Positions 7,417-16,243 of a stretch of 64,000 nucleotides of DNA are shown piece after piece. The stretch is from Coriobacteriaceae bacterium (lineage in GTDB: Bacteria > Actinomycetota > Coriobacteriia > Coriobacteriales > Atopobiaceae). A program made the position numbers and the translations under genes. Location: the NCBI GenBank assembly GCA_003862195.1, contig QOUO01000004.1, forward strand, positions 22,578 to 86,577, written 5' to 3'. Under the pieces are notes generated by a model. The model was given only the letters and a program-made list of their open reading frames with translations. It was not told the DNA's origin and did no database searches. Position 1 is the stretch's first letter; each line of letters begins with the position of its first letter.

Positions 7417-9369
7417 ATGGCTCTGGACTACGCACAGGCCGCAAAGGAGGCGCTCGAGGCTGTCGGCGGTTCCGACAACATCGTGTCCGCCGCGCACTGC
7501 GCAACGAGGCTGCGTCTCGTGATCGCGGACGACTCCAAGGTCGACAAGGACAAGCTCGAGAACGCCGTCGGCGCAAAGGGCAACTTCTCCGCATCCGGCC
7601 AGCTGCAGATCATCTACGGCACCGGCACCGTGGACAAGGTGTACGACGAGTTCATCAAGCAGGGCGGCATCTCCGCCGCCACCAAGGCCGAGGCCAAGGA
7701 GGCCGCTGCCAACCAGGGCAACGCGTTCCAGCGCGCCATCAAGGTCCTGTCCGACGTCTTCGTCCCCATCATCCCCGCCATCGTCGCGTCCGGCATGCTC
7801 ATGGGCATCATGGGCGCCCTCTCGTACATGGGCTCCGCCGGCATGATCGCGCTCGACACCAAGAGCGTCTGGTGGCGCATCGCGAGCCTCATCAACGCCT
7901 GCGCACTCGGCAACCTGCAGATCCTCCTGGGCTTCTCCGCCGCGACGGTCTTCGGTGGCAACCCCTACCTCGGCGCGTCGCTCGGCGCACTTCTCATCAG
8001 CTCCGACTTCATCAACGCCTACAGCGCCAGCACCGCCATCGCCGAGGGCAAGATGATCACCCTCTCCGTCATCCCCGGCCTCTACAGCATCGACTGGGTC
8101 GGCTACCAGGGTCACGTCATCCCCATCCTCGTCGGCGTCTGGATCCTCTGCTTCTTCGAGAAGCGCCTCCACAAGGCCGTGCCCGAGATGTTCGATCTGT
8201 TCGTGACCCCGCTCGTCTCCGTCTCCCTCGCCGCCTACATCACGATCCTCTTCATCGGCCCGATCTTCGTCTGGCTCGAGAACTCCATCCTCGGCCTGCT
8301 CATGTTCCTCCTCAAGGTGCCCCTGGGTATCGGCTACATCATCATCGGCCTCATCTACAGCCCGTCCGTCGTCACCGGCCTGCACCAGATGTACACCGCC
8401 ATCGACGTCTCCATGCTCGCGAAGTACGGCGTGACCTACTGGCTGCCCATCGCGTCCGCGGCCAACATCGCCCAGGGTGGCGCCTGCCTCGCCGTGGCGC
8501 TTCGCACCAAGTCCGAGAAGACGAAGTCCCTCGCGGTTCCCTCCGGCATCTCCTGCCTGCTCGGCATCACCGAGCCCGCAATCTTCGGCGTCAACCTGCC
8601 TAAGATCAAGCCGTTCGTCGCCGGCATGATCGGCTCCGCGTGCGGCGCCCTCTGCTGCTTCGTCTTCCACCTGGCCGCCACCGGCACCGGCGTCACCGGC
8701 ATCTTCGGCATCCTCCTGTGCATCGCGCAGCCGCTCCAGTACATCATCATGTTCGCCGTCGCCTTTGGCGTGGCCTTCGGCATCACGTCCTCGATCTACA
8801 AGGACGAGGAGGCCAAGGCGGGGCCCGCCAAGCTCGCGGCAGAGGCCAAGGCCGCCGCTGACGAGGAGGCCGCCCTCTCCAAGGAGGAGGCAGCCGAGGC
8901 CGGCGCCCCCGCAGCCGCCAAGCCCGAGACGCTCGTCTCTCCCCTCTCCGGCACGACCATGCCGATGACCGAGGTCCCCGACCCCGTCTTCGCGTCCGAG
9001 GCCATGGGCAAGGGCATCGCCATCACGCCCTCCGAGGGCAAGATCTTCTCGCCCGTCGACGGCACCGTGACCGTGCTGGCCGAGACCGGCCACGCCGTGG
9101 GCCTGCTGTCCGACTCCGGCGCCGAGGTGCTCATCCACATCGGCATCGACACCGTGACGCTCAAGGGCGAGCCGTTCAGCGCGCACACCACCGTGGGTGC
9201 CCACGTGAGCAAGGGCGACCTGCTCATGGACGTCGACCTCAAGAAGATCGAGGACGCCGGCCTGAGCACCGTGACCCCCGTCATCATCACCAACACGGCG
9301 GACTACGCCGAGGTCACCCCGCACGAGGGTACCGTGAACGCGGGAGACGCGCTCATCGACCTCAAGTAG
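7417..9369 (+). CDS. scrA: Sucrose-type PTS enzyme IIBCA
   Basis: Imports and phosphorylates sugar (probably sucrose, giving sucrose-6-phosphate) using the HPr phosphate chain. The 650-residue protein has domains in the order IIB (residues 1-90, phosphocysteine C28 in AAHCATRLRL), IIC (about 105-470, ten or so membrane segments, signature GITEPAIFG), an Ala/Glu-rich linker, and IIA (about 500-650). The phosphohistidine is H574 in IHIGIDTV, with a partner His in GHAVGL. GGGAGG stands 5 bases before the ATG. The downstream GH32 hydrolase and fructokinase complete a sucrose pathway, which is the main basis for substrate assignment; other glucosides remain possible. Confidence 0.9.
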   Translation: MALDYAQAAKEALEAVGGSDNIVSAAHCATRLRLVIADDSKVDKDKLENAVGAKGNFSASGQLQIIYGTGTVDKVYDEFIKQGGISAATKAEAKEAAANQGNAFQRAIKVLSDVFVPIIPAIVASGMLMGIMGALSYMGSAGMIALDTKSVWWRIASLINACALGNLQILLGFSAATVFGGNPYLGASLGALLISSDFINAYSASTAIAEGKMITLSVIPGLYSIDWVGYQGHVIPILVGVWILCFFEKRLHKAVPEMFDLFVTPLVSVSLAAYITILFIGPIFVWLENSILGLLMFLLKVPLGIGYIIIGLIYSPSVVTGLHQMYTAIDVSMLAKYGVTYWLPIASAANIAQGGACLAVALRTKSEKTKSLAVPSGISCLLGITEPAIFGVNLPKIKPFVAGMIGSACGALCCFVFHLAATGTGVTGIFGILLCIAQPLQYIIMFAVAFGVAFGITSSIYKDEEAKAGPAKLAAEAKAAADEEAALSKEEAAEAGAPAAAKPETLVSPLSGTTMPMTEVPDPVFASEAMGKGIAITPSEGKIFSPVDGTVTVLAETGHAVGLLSDSGAEVLIHIGIDTVTLKGEPFSAHTTVGAHVSKGDLLMDVDLKKIEDAGLSTVTPVIITNTADYAEVTPHEGTVNAGDALIDLK

Positions 9370-9388
9370 CAGCCAGACGCACACCGTG

Positions 9389-9420
9389 GGCGGGGGCGGT
9401 CGCATGCGGCCGTCCCCGCC
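9389..9420 (+). terminator. Very stable intercistronic stem-loop between scrA and scrB
   Basis: Positions 9389-9402 pair with 9407-9420 over 14 pairs (two G-U) with a CATG tetraloop; no T-tract follows (TTCAGACG). It may stabilise the scrA message or reduce read-through rather than stop transcription. Confidence 0.6.
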
Positions 9421-9439
9421 TTCAGACGAAAGGGACGTT

Positions 9440-10864
9440 ATGAACGAGAAGAGCGTGGACACGCGCTGGCGGATGGCCTACCACCTCATGCCCCCCACGG
9501 GCTGGCTCAACGACCCCAACGGACTCTGCCAGTTCAAGGGCACCTATCACGTCTTCCACCAGTACTCGCCCGAGTGGCCCACGGGCAGGGAGCGCGGCTG
9601 GGGCCACTTCACGAGCCCGGACCTGGTGCACTGGGAGCACCACGGCATGGCCATCCACCAGGACATCCCCGAGGACGCATCCGGCGCCTACTCCGGCGGG
9701 GCGCTGGTGGAGCGCGACGCGGAGGGCCACGACGCGCTCCTCCGGCTCTACTACACGGGCAACGTGAAGGAGCCGGGCGACTACGACTACATCCACGCCG
9801 GCCGCCAGGCCAACGAGATCGAGGTCACGAGCGAGGACGGCTACACCCTTTCGCCCAAGCGCGTGCTGCTGAGAAACGCGGACTATCCGGACTTCCTCTC
9901 GTGCCACGTGCGCGACCCCAAGCTCTGGCGCGAGGACTCCGCCGAGGGCAGCTACCACATGCTCCTGGGCGCGCGCGACCTGGACGACCACGGCCGCCTG
10001 CTGCTGTTTGACTCCCACGACGGGGAGAAGTGGACGTACCGCTCCTGCCCCACGAGCATGGAGCCCTTCGGCTACATGTGGGAGTGCCCGGACCGCGTGG
10101 TACTCGACGGGCGGGAGTACGCGGGCTTCTCGCCCCAGGGGCTTCCCGACGAGGAGTGGCGCTGGCAGAACGAGTCCAACTGCGGCTACATCGAGCTGCC
10201 CGAGGGCGTGCGCCTGCTCGACGTGGACCGGCTGGACCAGCGCGAGTTTGTGGAGTGGGACCGCGGCTTCGACTTCTATGCGCCGCAGACGTTTGTGGAC
10301 GAGTCCGGCCGCACCATCCTGTTTGGCTGGATGGCCGTGCCCGACGTTGACTACGAGTCCGCGCCCGAGGGCCTGAGCTGGATCCACTGTCTGACGGTGC
10401 CGCGCGAGCTTTCCCGCGCGCGCGACGGGCGCATCCTGCAGCGGCCCGTGGCCGAGGTCGCGTCCCTGCGCAAGGACACCTATGGGCTCGACGCGCGCGG
10501 CACCACGACGCTGCCGCGTCACCGCGCGGACGTGGAGCTTGCGGGCATCACGGGCGACGTGCGGCTCACGCTGGACGACGCGCTGGAGCTCGTGTGCGAG
10601 GACGGCGCCGCCTACCTGCGCTTTCTGGACGGCGCCGTGGGCGCGGGCCGCACGGAGCGCCGCGTGAGGATCGATGGCGTGGCGAGCCTGAGGGCCCTGG
10701 TGGACGAGTCGGCCGTGGAGGTCTACCTCAACGGAGGGCGCGAGGTCTTCTCCACCAGGTGGTTCCCCAGGAGGGACGACCTGGGCGTCACGCTCGCGTG
10801 CGACTGCGCGTCCGCCCGCGCCTGGACCATGCGCGACGTGATGGCCAACACCTACACTCGATAG
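9440..10864 (+). CDS. scrB: Glycoside hydrolase family 32: sucrose-6-phosphate hydrolase / beta-fructofuranosidase
   Basis: Cleaves sucrose-6-phosphate (or other beta-fructosides) to a glucose unit and fructose. The 474-residue protein shows all GH32 catalytic motifs: WLNDPNG with nucleophile D25, the transition-state RDP motif (D159 in CHVRDPKLW), and the acid/base EC motif (E215 in MWECPDR). No signal peptide, so it acts in the cytoplasm, consistent with a PTS-delivered phosphorylated substrate. The ATG at 9440 is preferred over an in-frame start at 9386 because AAAGGGA precedes it and the family begins near here. It sits 70 bases after scrA, with a stem-loop between, and 42 bases before the kinase. 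Confidence 0.93.
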   Translation: MNEKSVDTRWRMAYHLMPPTGWLNDPNGLCQFKGTYHVFHQYSPEWPTGRERGWGHFTSPDLVHWEHHGMAIHQDIPEDASGAYSGGALVERDAEGHDALLRLYYTGNVKEPGDYDYIHAGRQANEIEVTSEDGYTLSPKRVLLRNADYPDFLSCHVRDPKLWREDSAEGSYHMLLGARDLDDHGRLLLFDSHDGEKWTYRSCPTSMEPFGYMWECPDRVVLDGREYAGFSPQGLPDEEWRWQNESNCGYIELPEGVRLLDVDRLDQREFVEWDRGFDFYAPQTFVDESGRTILFGWMAVPDVDYESAPEGLSWIHCLTVPRELSRARDGRILQRPVAEVASLRKDTYGLDARGTTTLPRHRADVELAGITGDVRLTLDDALELVCEDGAAYLRFLDGAVGAGRTERRVRIDGVASLRALVDESAVEVYLNGGREVFSTRWFPRRDDLGVTLACDCASARAWTMRDVMANTYTR

Positions 10865-10906
10865 CAGGGCGGAAAGCAGAGGGATTACGAACAGGAGGAG
10901 GAAGCC

Positions 10907-11860
10907 ATGGCAGAAGTCACTGCTCTGGGAGAGGTACTGATCGACTTCACGGACGCGGGAACCTCGGAGGGCGGGCAGAAGCTCTTCGAGCGCAACCCCG
11001 GCGGGGCCCCGGCAAACGTGCTCGTGGCGCTTGAGCGCCTGGGCCACAAGACGGCCTTCATCGGCAAGGTGGGAGACGACATGCACGGCCGCTTCCTCAA
11101 GCAGGTGATGGACGACAACGGCGTCGACACCTCCAACCTGGTGATTGACCCCAACTTCTTTACCACGCTGGCCTTTGTGGCGCTGTCCCCCACCGGCGAG
11201 CGCACGTTCTCGTTCGCGCGCAAGCCCGGCGCGGACACGCAGCTGGCCCCGTCGGAGCTGGACCGCGACCTCATCGCGGGCTCGCGCGTCTTCCACGTGG
11301 GGTCGCTCAGCCTGACGAACGAGCCAGCGCGCTCCGCGACCATGACGGCGCTCAGGGTCGCCAAGGACGCCGGCGTCGTGGTGTCCTACGACCCCAACTA
11401 CCGCGACACCCTGTGGGACGGCCCCGAGGTCGCGGCCGGGCAGATGCGCACCGTCATCCCCTACGTGGACGTCATGAAGCTTTCCGACGAGGAGTGCGAG
11501 CTCGTGACCGGCAGGCTCGAGCCCGCGATGGCGGCCGAGTGGCTGCTGGAGCAGGGCGTCAAGGTGTGCGTTGTGACGCTGGGAGCGGACGGCGCCTTTG
11601 TGGCGACGCACGACGGGTCCGCCGTGGTGCCGGGCTACGCGGCCGACGTGGTGGACACCACGGGCGCCGGCGACTCGTTCTGGGGCGGCTTCCTGGCCGG
11701 CATGCTGGAGAGCGGCCTCGCCCCCGCGGACGTGGACATCGCGGCCGCGCAGGGCTTCGTGCGCCTGGGCAACGCCGTCGCGTCGCTCACGGTGCGCGGA
11801 CGCGGCGGCATCCCCTCCATCCCGGAGCGCAAGGACGTGGAGGCGCTTCTCGCCAAGTAG
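10907..11860 (+). CDS. scrK: Fructokinase (PfkB family)
   Basis: Phosphorylates the fructose released by ScrB to fructose-6-phosphate. The 317 residues carry the PfkB/ribokinase signature 1 region (NPGGAPANVLVALERLG, residues ~36-52) and signature 2 DTTGAGDSFWGGF with the catalytic base D256. The sugar-contact N-terminus GEVLIDFTD is typical of bacterial fructokinases of sucrose operons. AGGAGGAGGAAG precedes the ATG. Last gene of the sucrose unit; two hairpins separate it from the convergent leuB. Confidence 0.92.
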   Translation: MAEVTALGEVLIDFTDAGTSEGGQKLFERNPGGAPANVLVALERLGHKTAFIGKVGDDMHGRFLKQVMDDNGVDTSNLVIDPNFFTTLAFVALSPTGERTFSFARKPGADTQLAPSELDRDLIAGSRVFHVGSLSLTNEPARSATMTALRVAKDAGVVVSYDPNYRDTLWDGPEVAAGQMRTVIPYVDVMKLSDEECELVTGRLEPAMAAEWLLEQGVKVCVVTLGADGAFVATHDGSAVVPGYAADVVDTTGAGDSFWGGFLAGMLESGLAPADVDIAAAQGFVRLGNAVASLTVRGRGGIPSIPERKDVEALLAK

Positions 11861-11881
11861 CGCACGCGCAAGGCAAGCGCA

Positions 11882-11924
11882 GGGGAGAAGGACGCGCGGC
11901 ACCGGTCGTGGCGTCCTTCTCCCC
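11882..11924. terminator. Perfect 14-bp stem built from two opposed copies of the dispersed word
   Basis: GGGGAGAAGGACGC (11882-11895) and GCGTCCTTCTCCCC (11911-11924) are exact reverse complements around a 15-base loop. Each arm contains a full copy of the dispersed 12-mer, in opposite orientation. It lies 21 bases after the fructokinase stop and probably acts as a terminator in one or both directions, although no T-tract follows. Confidence 0.75.
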
Positions 11925-11933
11925 CATCACCAC

Positions 11934-11970
11934 GACGGGCTGCCCGCGGAATCCCCGCAGGCAGCCCGTC
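11934..11970 (+). terminator. Second hairpin between fructokinase and leuB
   Basis: GACGGGCTGC (11934-11943) pairs perfectly with GCAGCCCGTC (11961-11970), with further CGCGG/CCCCG pairing inside; CTGTTTCG follows on the plus strand. Confidence 0.65.
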
Positions 11971-12039
11971 CTGTTTCGTATCGCATGCTGTTACCGCAGC
12001 CGGCGCCGCTGCATCGGCCCGGCCGCGTGCCGTCAGGCG

Positions 12040-13185
12040 CTAGCGCTGCGCGCGCTCCTGGAAGGCCGCGATGATCTTGTCGCCCATCTGGGACGTGCCC
12101 ACGCGCTTCTCGTCCGGCGTGTCCTCGTCCGCCAGGTCGGGCGTGCGCCAACCGGCGTTGAGGACGTCCTCCACGGCGCCGGCGACGGCGTCCGCCGCCT
12201 CGTCCATCTGGAAGCTGTAGCGGAGCATCAGCTCCACGGAGAGGATCTGCGCGATGGGGTTCGCGATGCCCTTGCCCGCGATGTCCGGCGCGGAGCCGTG
12301 GCTGGGCTCGTACAGTGCGGTGCCCGAGCCGAGCGACGCGGAGGCGAGCATGCCGAGCGAACCCGTGAGCATGGAGGCTTCGTCGGACAGGATGTCGCCA
12401 AACGTGTTCTCGGTCACCAGGACGTCGAACTGCGACGGGTTGGCCACGAGCTGCATGGCGCAGTTGTCCACGAGCATGTCCTCGCCCTCGACGTCGGGAT
12501 ACTCCGCGTTCATGCGGTGGTTGACCTCGCGCCACAGGCGGGAGGTCTCGAGCACGTTGGCCTTGTCGACGGAGGTGACCACGCCGTTGCGGCGGCCGGC
12601 AGCCTCGTAGGCCCAGCGAATCACGCGCTCGATCTCGTACTCGGAGTACTCCATCGTGTCCGTGGCCTTGTCGCCCGCGGTGCCGTCCGCGCCCGCGCCC
12701 TCGACGCCGTGCTCGCGCCTGTGCTCGCCAAAGTACAGGCCGCCCGTGAGCTCGCGCACGATCAGCAGGTCGACGCCGTCAAGACGGTCCTCGCGCAGCG
12801 GCGAGGCGTCGCGCAGCGCCTGGTAGATGTGGACGGGGCGCAGGTTGAGGTACAGCCCCAGGTTCTTGCGGATGGCGAGCAGGCCCTGCTCCGGGCGCAC
12901 CGCGCCGGGGGTCGTGTCGTTCCACTTGGGGCCACCCACCGCGGCCAGGAGGACGGCGTCCGAGGCCTCGGCCGCCGCCAGGGTCGCGGGCGGCAGCGCG
13001 CTCACGGGCTCGCCCGCCTCGCGCGTGGCGTCGATCGCGGCGCCGCCGATGAGCTGGTCCTCGCAGCGGAACTCCACGTCGTAGGCGACGCCGATCGCCT
13101 CGAGCAGACGCTTGGCCTCGGCCATGATCTCGGGACCGATGCCGTCGCCCGGCAGTGTGCAGACCTTGTACGTACGAGCCGCCAT
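12040..13185 (-). CDS. leuB: 3-isopropylmalate dehydrogenase
   Basis: NAD-dependent oxidative decarboxylation of 3-isopropylmalate, the third step of leucine synthesis. The 381-residue protein starts [20 protein letters not shown], has GGPKWND, the substrate loop [13 protein letters not shown], and the metal/NAD region [16 protein letters not shown] with [15 protein letters not shown], all standard for LeuB. It is the last gene of the ilvB1-ilvA-ilvD-leuCDB transcription unit and follows leuD by one base, so the two are probably translated together. It converges on the sucrose operon. Confidence 0.96.
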   Translation of the reverse strand: MAARTYKVCTLPGDGIGPEIMAEAKRLLEAIGVAYDVEFRCEDQLIGGAAIDATREAGEPVSALPPATLAAAEASDAVLLAAVGGPKWNDTTPGAVRPEQGLLAIRKNLGLYLNLRPVHIYQALRDASPLREDRLDGVDLLIVRELTGGLYFGEHRREHGVEGAGADGTAGDKATDTMEYSEYEIERVIRWAYEAAGRRNGVVTSVDKANVLETSRLWREVNHRMNAEYPDVEGEDMLVDNCAMQLVANPSQFDVLVTENTFGDILSDEASMLTGSLGMLASASLGSGTALYEPSHGSAPDIAGKGIANPIAQILSVELMLRYSFQMDEAADAVAGAVEDVLNAGWRTPDLADEDTPDEKRVGTSQMGDKIIAAFQERAQR

Positions 13186-13186
13186 G

Positions 13187-13696
13187 CTATGCCTCCGCGT
13201 TCTTCTGGGCCATGAGGCGCTTGGTGCGCGCCACGAGGCCGCCCTCGTTGATGATCTCCTGGATGAAGGGCGGGAACGGCTGCGCCTGGAACGTGGCGCC
13301 CGTCGTCTCGTCCGTGATGACGCCGGTGTCGGCGTCCACGTCCACCACGTCGCCCTCGTGGATCGCGTCCACGGCCTCGGGGCACTCCATGATCGGCAGG
13401 CCGATGTTGATGGCGTTGCGATAGAAGATGCGCGCGAAGCTCTTGGCGATCACGACGGAGACGCCGGCGGCCTTGATGGCCACGGGCGCGTGCTCACGCG
13501 AGGACCCGCAGCCAAAGTTCTCCTCGGCCACGATGATGTCGCCGGGCTTGACGCGCTTGACGAACGTGGTGTCGAGGTCCTCCAGGCAGTGCTTGGCCAG
13601 CTCGGCCGGGTCGGACGTGTTGAGGTAGCGGGCGGGGATGATCACGTCGGTGTCGATGTCCCTGCCATAGCGGAAGACGGTTCCGTTGAACTTCAT
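13187..13696 (-). CDS. leuD: 3-isopropylmalate dehydratase small subunit
   Basis: Partner of LeuC; the swivel domain of isopropylmalate isomerase. 169 residues beginning [25 protein letters not shown], the invariant LeuD N-terminus, with [11 protein letters not shown] near residue 60. The length fits the short archaeal/bacterial LeuD class (about 165 residues), matching the short LeuC class of its neighbour. It lies 18 bases after leuC and abuts leuB. Confidence 0.96.
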   Translation of the reverse strand: MKFNGTVFRYGRDIDTDVIIPARYLNTSDPAELAKHCLEDLDTTFVKRVKPGDIIVAEENFGCGSSREHAPVAIKAAGVSVVIAKSFARIFYRNAINIGLPIMECPEAVDAIHEGDVVDVDADTGVITDETTGATFQAQPFPPFIQEIINEGGLVARTKRLMAQKNAEA

Positions 13697-13714
13697 GGCT
13701 TCACTCCCTTGTGG

Positions 13715-14977
13715 TTAGAGGTCGGACGGCAGCGCGATGTGGCCGGCCACGGCGCTCGCCGCGCAGACCGCGGGGCTCGCGAGGTAGACCTCGGACGTGG
13801 GGTCGCCCATGCGCCCGACGAAGTTTCTGTTCGTGGAGCTCACGCACTTCTCGCCCGCCGCGAGGATGCCCATGTAGCCGCCCAGGCAGGGGCCGCACGT
13901 GGGGGTTGATACCACGCAGTGCGCGTTGATGAACACGTCCATGAGGCCCTCGTGCACGCACTGGAGCCAGACGCCCTGGGTCGCGGGAATCACGATGCAG
14001 CGGACGTTGGGGTCGACGGTGCGGCCGCGCAGGACCTCCGCGGCGGCGCGCATGTCCTCGATGCGACCATTGGTGCAGGAGCCGATGACCGCCTGGTCGA
14101 TCTTGACGGAGCGGCTCTCGGCCACGGGATGCGTGTTGCTGGGCAGGTGCGGCCAGGAGACCTGCGGCACGATGTCCGCCGCGTCGATCTTGATGACCTG
14201 CTTGTACGTGGCGTCGGGATCGGAGTGGTACTCCCTGTACGGGCGCTCCGTGCGGCCCTCGAGCCACTTGCGCGCCACGTCGTCAACCTCGAAGAGACCC
14301 GCCTTGCCGCCGGCCTCGATCGCCATGTTCGCGATAGTGAGGCGACCCTCGACGGAGAGGTTGCGGATGGTCGAGCCCGCGAACTCCATGGCGCAGTACA
14401 GGGCGCCGTCCACGCCGATCTTGCCGATCACGTAGAGGATGATGTCCTTGGCCGATGCGCCGGCGGGCAGCTCGCCCTCGACCTCGAAGCGGATGGTCTC
14501 GGGCACCTTGAACCAGGCGCGGCCCGTCGCCATGCCCACGCCGGCGTCCGTGGAGCCCACGCCGGTGCTGAACGCGCCGATGCCGCCGTAGGTGCAGGTG
14601 TGGGAGTCGGCGCCGATTATGAGGTCGCCGGGGCCGACGATGCCCTTCTCGGGGAGAAGGGCGTGCTCGATTCCCATGCAGCCCTGCTCGAAGTAGTGGG
14701 TGATCCCCATCTCGTGGGCAAAGTCGCGCGTGACCTTGGTCTGCTCAGCGCTCTTGATGTCCTTGTTGGGGCTGTAGTGGTCGGGCACGAGGAAGATCTT
14801 CGTGGGGTCGAACACCCCGGCGCCGATCTCGCGCACCGTCTTGATGGCGATGGGCGCCGTGATGTCGTTGGCGAGCACGCCGTCGAGGTCGCACTCGATC
14901 AGCTGGCCGGGGACGACCTCCGTAAGGCCGGCGTGGTCCGCCAGGATCTTCTCCGCCATGGTCATGGGACGTGCCAT
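13715..14977 (-). CDS. leuC: 3-isopropylmalate dehydratase large subunit
   Basis: [4Fe-4S] aconitase-family enzyme converting 2- to 3-isopropylmalate with LeuD. The 420-residue length and the start MARPMTMAEKILADHAG are those of the shorter LeuC class. Cluster cysteines are visible in GSCTNGR and in the later STPTCGPCLGGYMG; GADSHTCTYGGIGAFSTGVGSTD is the substrate/cluster region. A perfect 9-bp inverted repeat (GCCCTTCTC/GAGAAGGGC, 14642-14662) resembling the dispersed word lies in its coding sequence at LLPEKG. A good ribosome site (GATAGGAGGACC) precedes the ATG. Confidence 0.96.
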   Translation of the reverse strand: MARPMTMAEKILADHAGLTEVVPGQLIECDLDGVLANDITAPIAIKTVREIGAGVFDPTKIFLVPDHYSPNKDIKSAEQTKVTRDFAHEMGITHYFEQGCMGIEHALLPEKGIVGPGDLIIGADSHTCTYGGIGAFSTGVGSTDAGVGMATGRAWFKVPETIRFEVEGELPAGASAKDIILYVIGKIGVDGALYCAMEFAGSTIRNLSVEGRLTIANMAIEAGGKAGLFEVDDVARKWLEGRTERPYREYHSDPDATYKQVIKIDAADIVPQVSWPHLPSNTHPVAESRSVKIDQAVIGSCTNGRIEDMRAAAEVLRGRTVDPNVRCIVIPATQGVWLQCVHEGLMDVFINAHCVVSTPTCGPCLGGYMGILAAGEKCVSSTNRNFVGRMGDPTSEVYLASPAVCAASAVAGHIALPSDL

Positions 14978-14986
14978 ATGGTCCTC

Positions 14987-16243
14987 CTATCTCTCCTTGG
15001 CCGAGGCCACAAGGGAGTCAACAAACTGTCGCGCGCCGCGGGCCGACCTGCCGCCGCGCCTCGTGGCGAAGCGCTCCGCGGCAAGGTCGAGCTCCGCGTT
15101 GTCCATCTGGATGCCGGCGTCCGCCGCGAGCTTGTGGACGATGTCGAGGTAGACCCTCTTGTCCGGCTTGTAGAACGTGAGGTGGATGCCAAAGCGGTCG
15201 GACAGCGACACGACCTCCTGGATGGTGTCGCGCTCGTGCACCTCGTCGCCGTCGCGGTCGCTGAAGCGCTCGCGCACCAGATGGCGGCGGTTGCTCGTGG
15301 CATAGATCACCACGTTGTCGGACTTGGCCGAGACCGAGCCCTCCAGGATCGCCTTCAGCGCCGCGAAGTTGTCGTCGTCGGTCGAGAAGGACAGGTCGTC
15401 GATGAAGATGACGAACTTGAGCGGGTTCCTCGTGAGCTGGTCCAGGATTGCGGGGATGTCGCGCAGCTGCTCCTTGCGGACCTCCAGGATGCGCAGGCCC
15501 TCGGGCGCGAGCGCGTTGGCCACGGCCTTGACCGTGGAGCTCTTGCCCGTGCCGGCGTCACCCGTGAGCAGGATGTTCGCTGCGGGCAGGCCGCGCAGGA
15601 GCGCCCGCGTGTTGTCCAGGATGACCTGACGCTGGCGCTCGTAGTCCACGAGGTCCTCCAGGCGCTGCGGGTCGGGGTAGCGCACGGGCACGATCTGGTC
15701 GCGCTCCACGCGGAATACATGGTAGCGCGCGTACATGCCCCAGCCGGTCCTGCCGATGTTCTGCACGCGGTCCGCGTAGGCCGCGGGCAGGTCGACGGGC
15801 TCGTTCGTGAAGCGCGGCAGGAGCTCGCGCTCGTCGTCCTCGCTCACGGGCGCAAGCAGCTCGTCGGCCGTGAGGTTGGCGAGCATGTCCAGCGTCTCGA
15901 GCTCCCTGGCGGCCGCCGCGGCAAGCTCGGCGGGAACGGCACCGCCCGCGCCGAGCTGGCGCAGGTAGGCGTTCTCGTCGTCCAGCACCACGTTGCGCAC
16001 GTGGGCGGAAAGGCAGCCGTCCTCGGCCTCGATCAGGCTCGACACGAAGCGCGCGTACGCCTCGGCGTACTTGCGCCCCAGACGGGGGTTGTCCTCGTCG
16101 TACTCCACGATCTTCTCGCCCAGGCGAACGCAGCGCGCGAGGGCGGACACGACCGGGTCGTCCAGCACGCCGCGGAACACCGCGAGCGACAGGAGGCCCA
16201 GGTCGACCCTGCGGAGCCCGAGCGCGGTCTCCTCCGTCGGCAT
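14987..16243 (-). CDS. DUF815-family AAA+ ATPase inside the branched-chain amino acid operon
   Basis: 418 residues. The C-terminal 250 residues form an AAA-type ATPase with Walker A GDAGTGKSS, Walker B KFVIFIDDLSFS, and a sensor-1-like VVIYATSNRRHL, in the pattern of the DUF815 family (uncharacterised; often annotated ATP-binding protein). The N-terminal part is helical and acidic with no recognised fold. The ATG (16243) overlaps the ilvD stop by one base (TAATG), so translation is probably coupled to ilvD. leuC follows 9 bases downstream. No role in leucine synthesis is known for the family; the placement could be accidental or regulatory. Confidence 0.85.
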   Translation of the reverse strand: MPTEETALGLRRVDLGLLSLAVFRGVLDDPVVSALARCVRLGEKIVEYDEDNPRLGRKYAEAYARFVSSLIEAEDGCLSAHVRNVVLDDENAYLRQLGAGGAVPAELAAAAARELETLDMLANLTADELLAPVSEDDERELLPRFTNEPVDLPAAYADRVQNIGRTGWGMYARYHVFRVERDQIVPVRYPDPQRLEDLVDYERQRQVILDNTRALLRGLPAANILLTGDAGTGKSSTVKAVANALAPEGLRILEVRKEQLRDIPAILDQLTRNPLKFVIFIDDLSFSTDDDNFAALKAILEGSVSAKSDNVVIYATSNRRHLVRERFSDRDGDEVHERDTIQEVVSLSDRFGIHLTFYKPDKRVYLDIVHKLAADAGIQMDNAELDLAAERFATRRGGRSARGARQFVDSLVASAKER

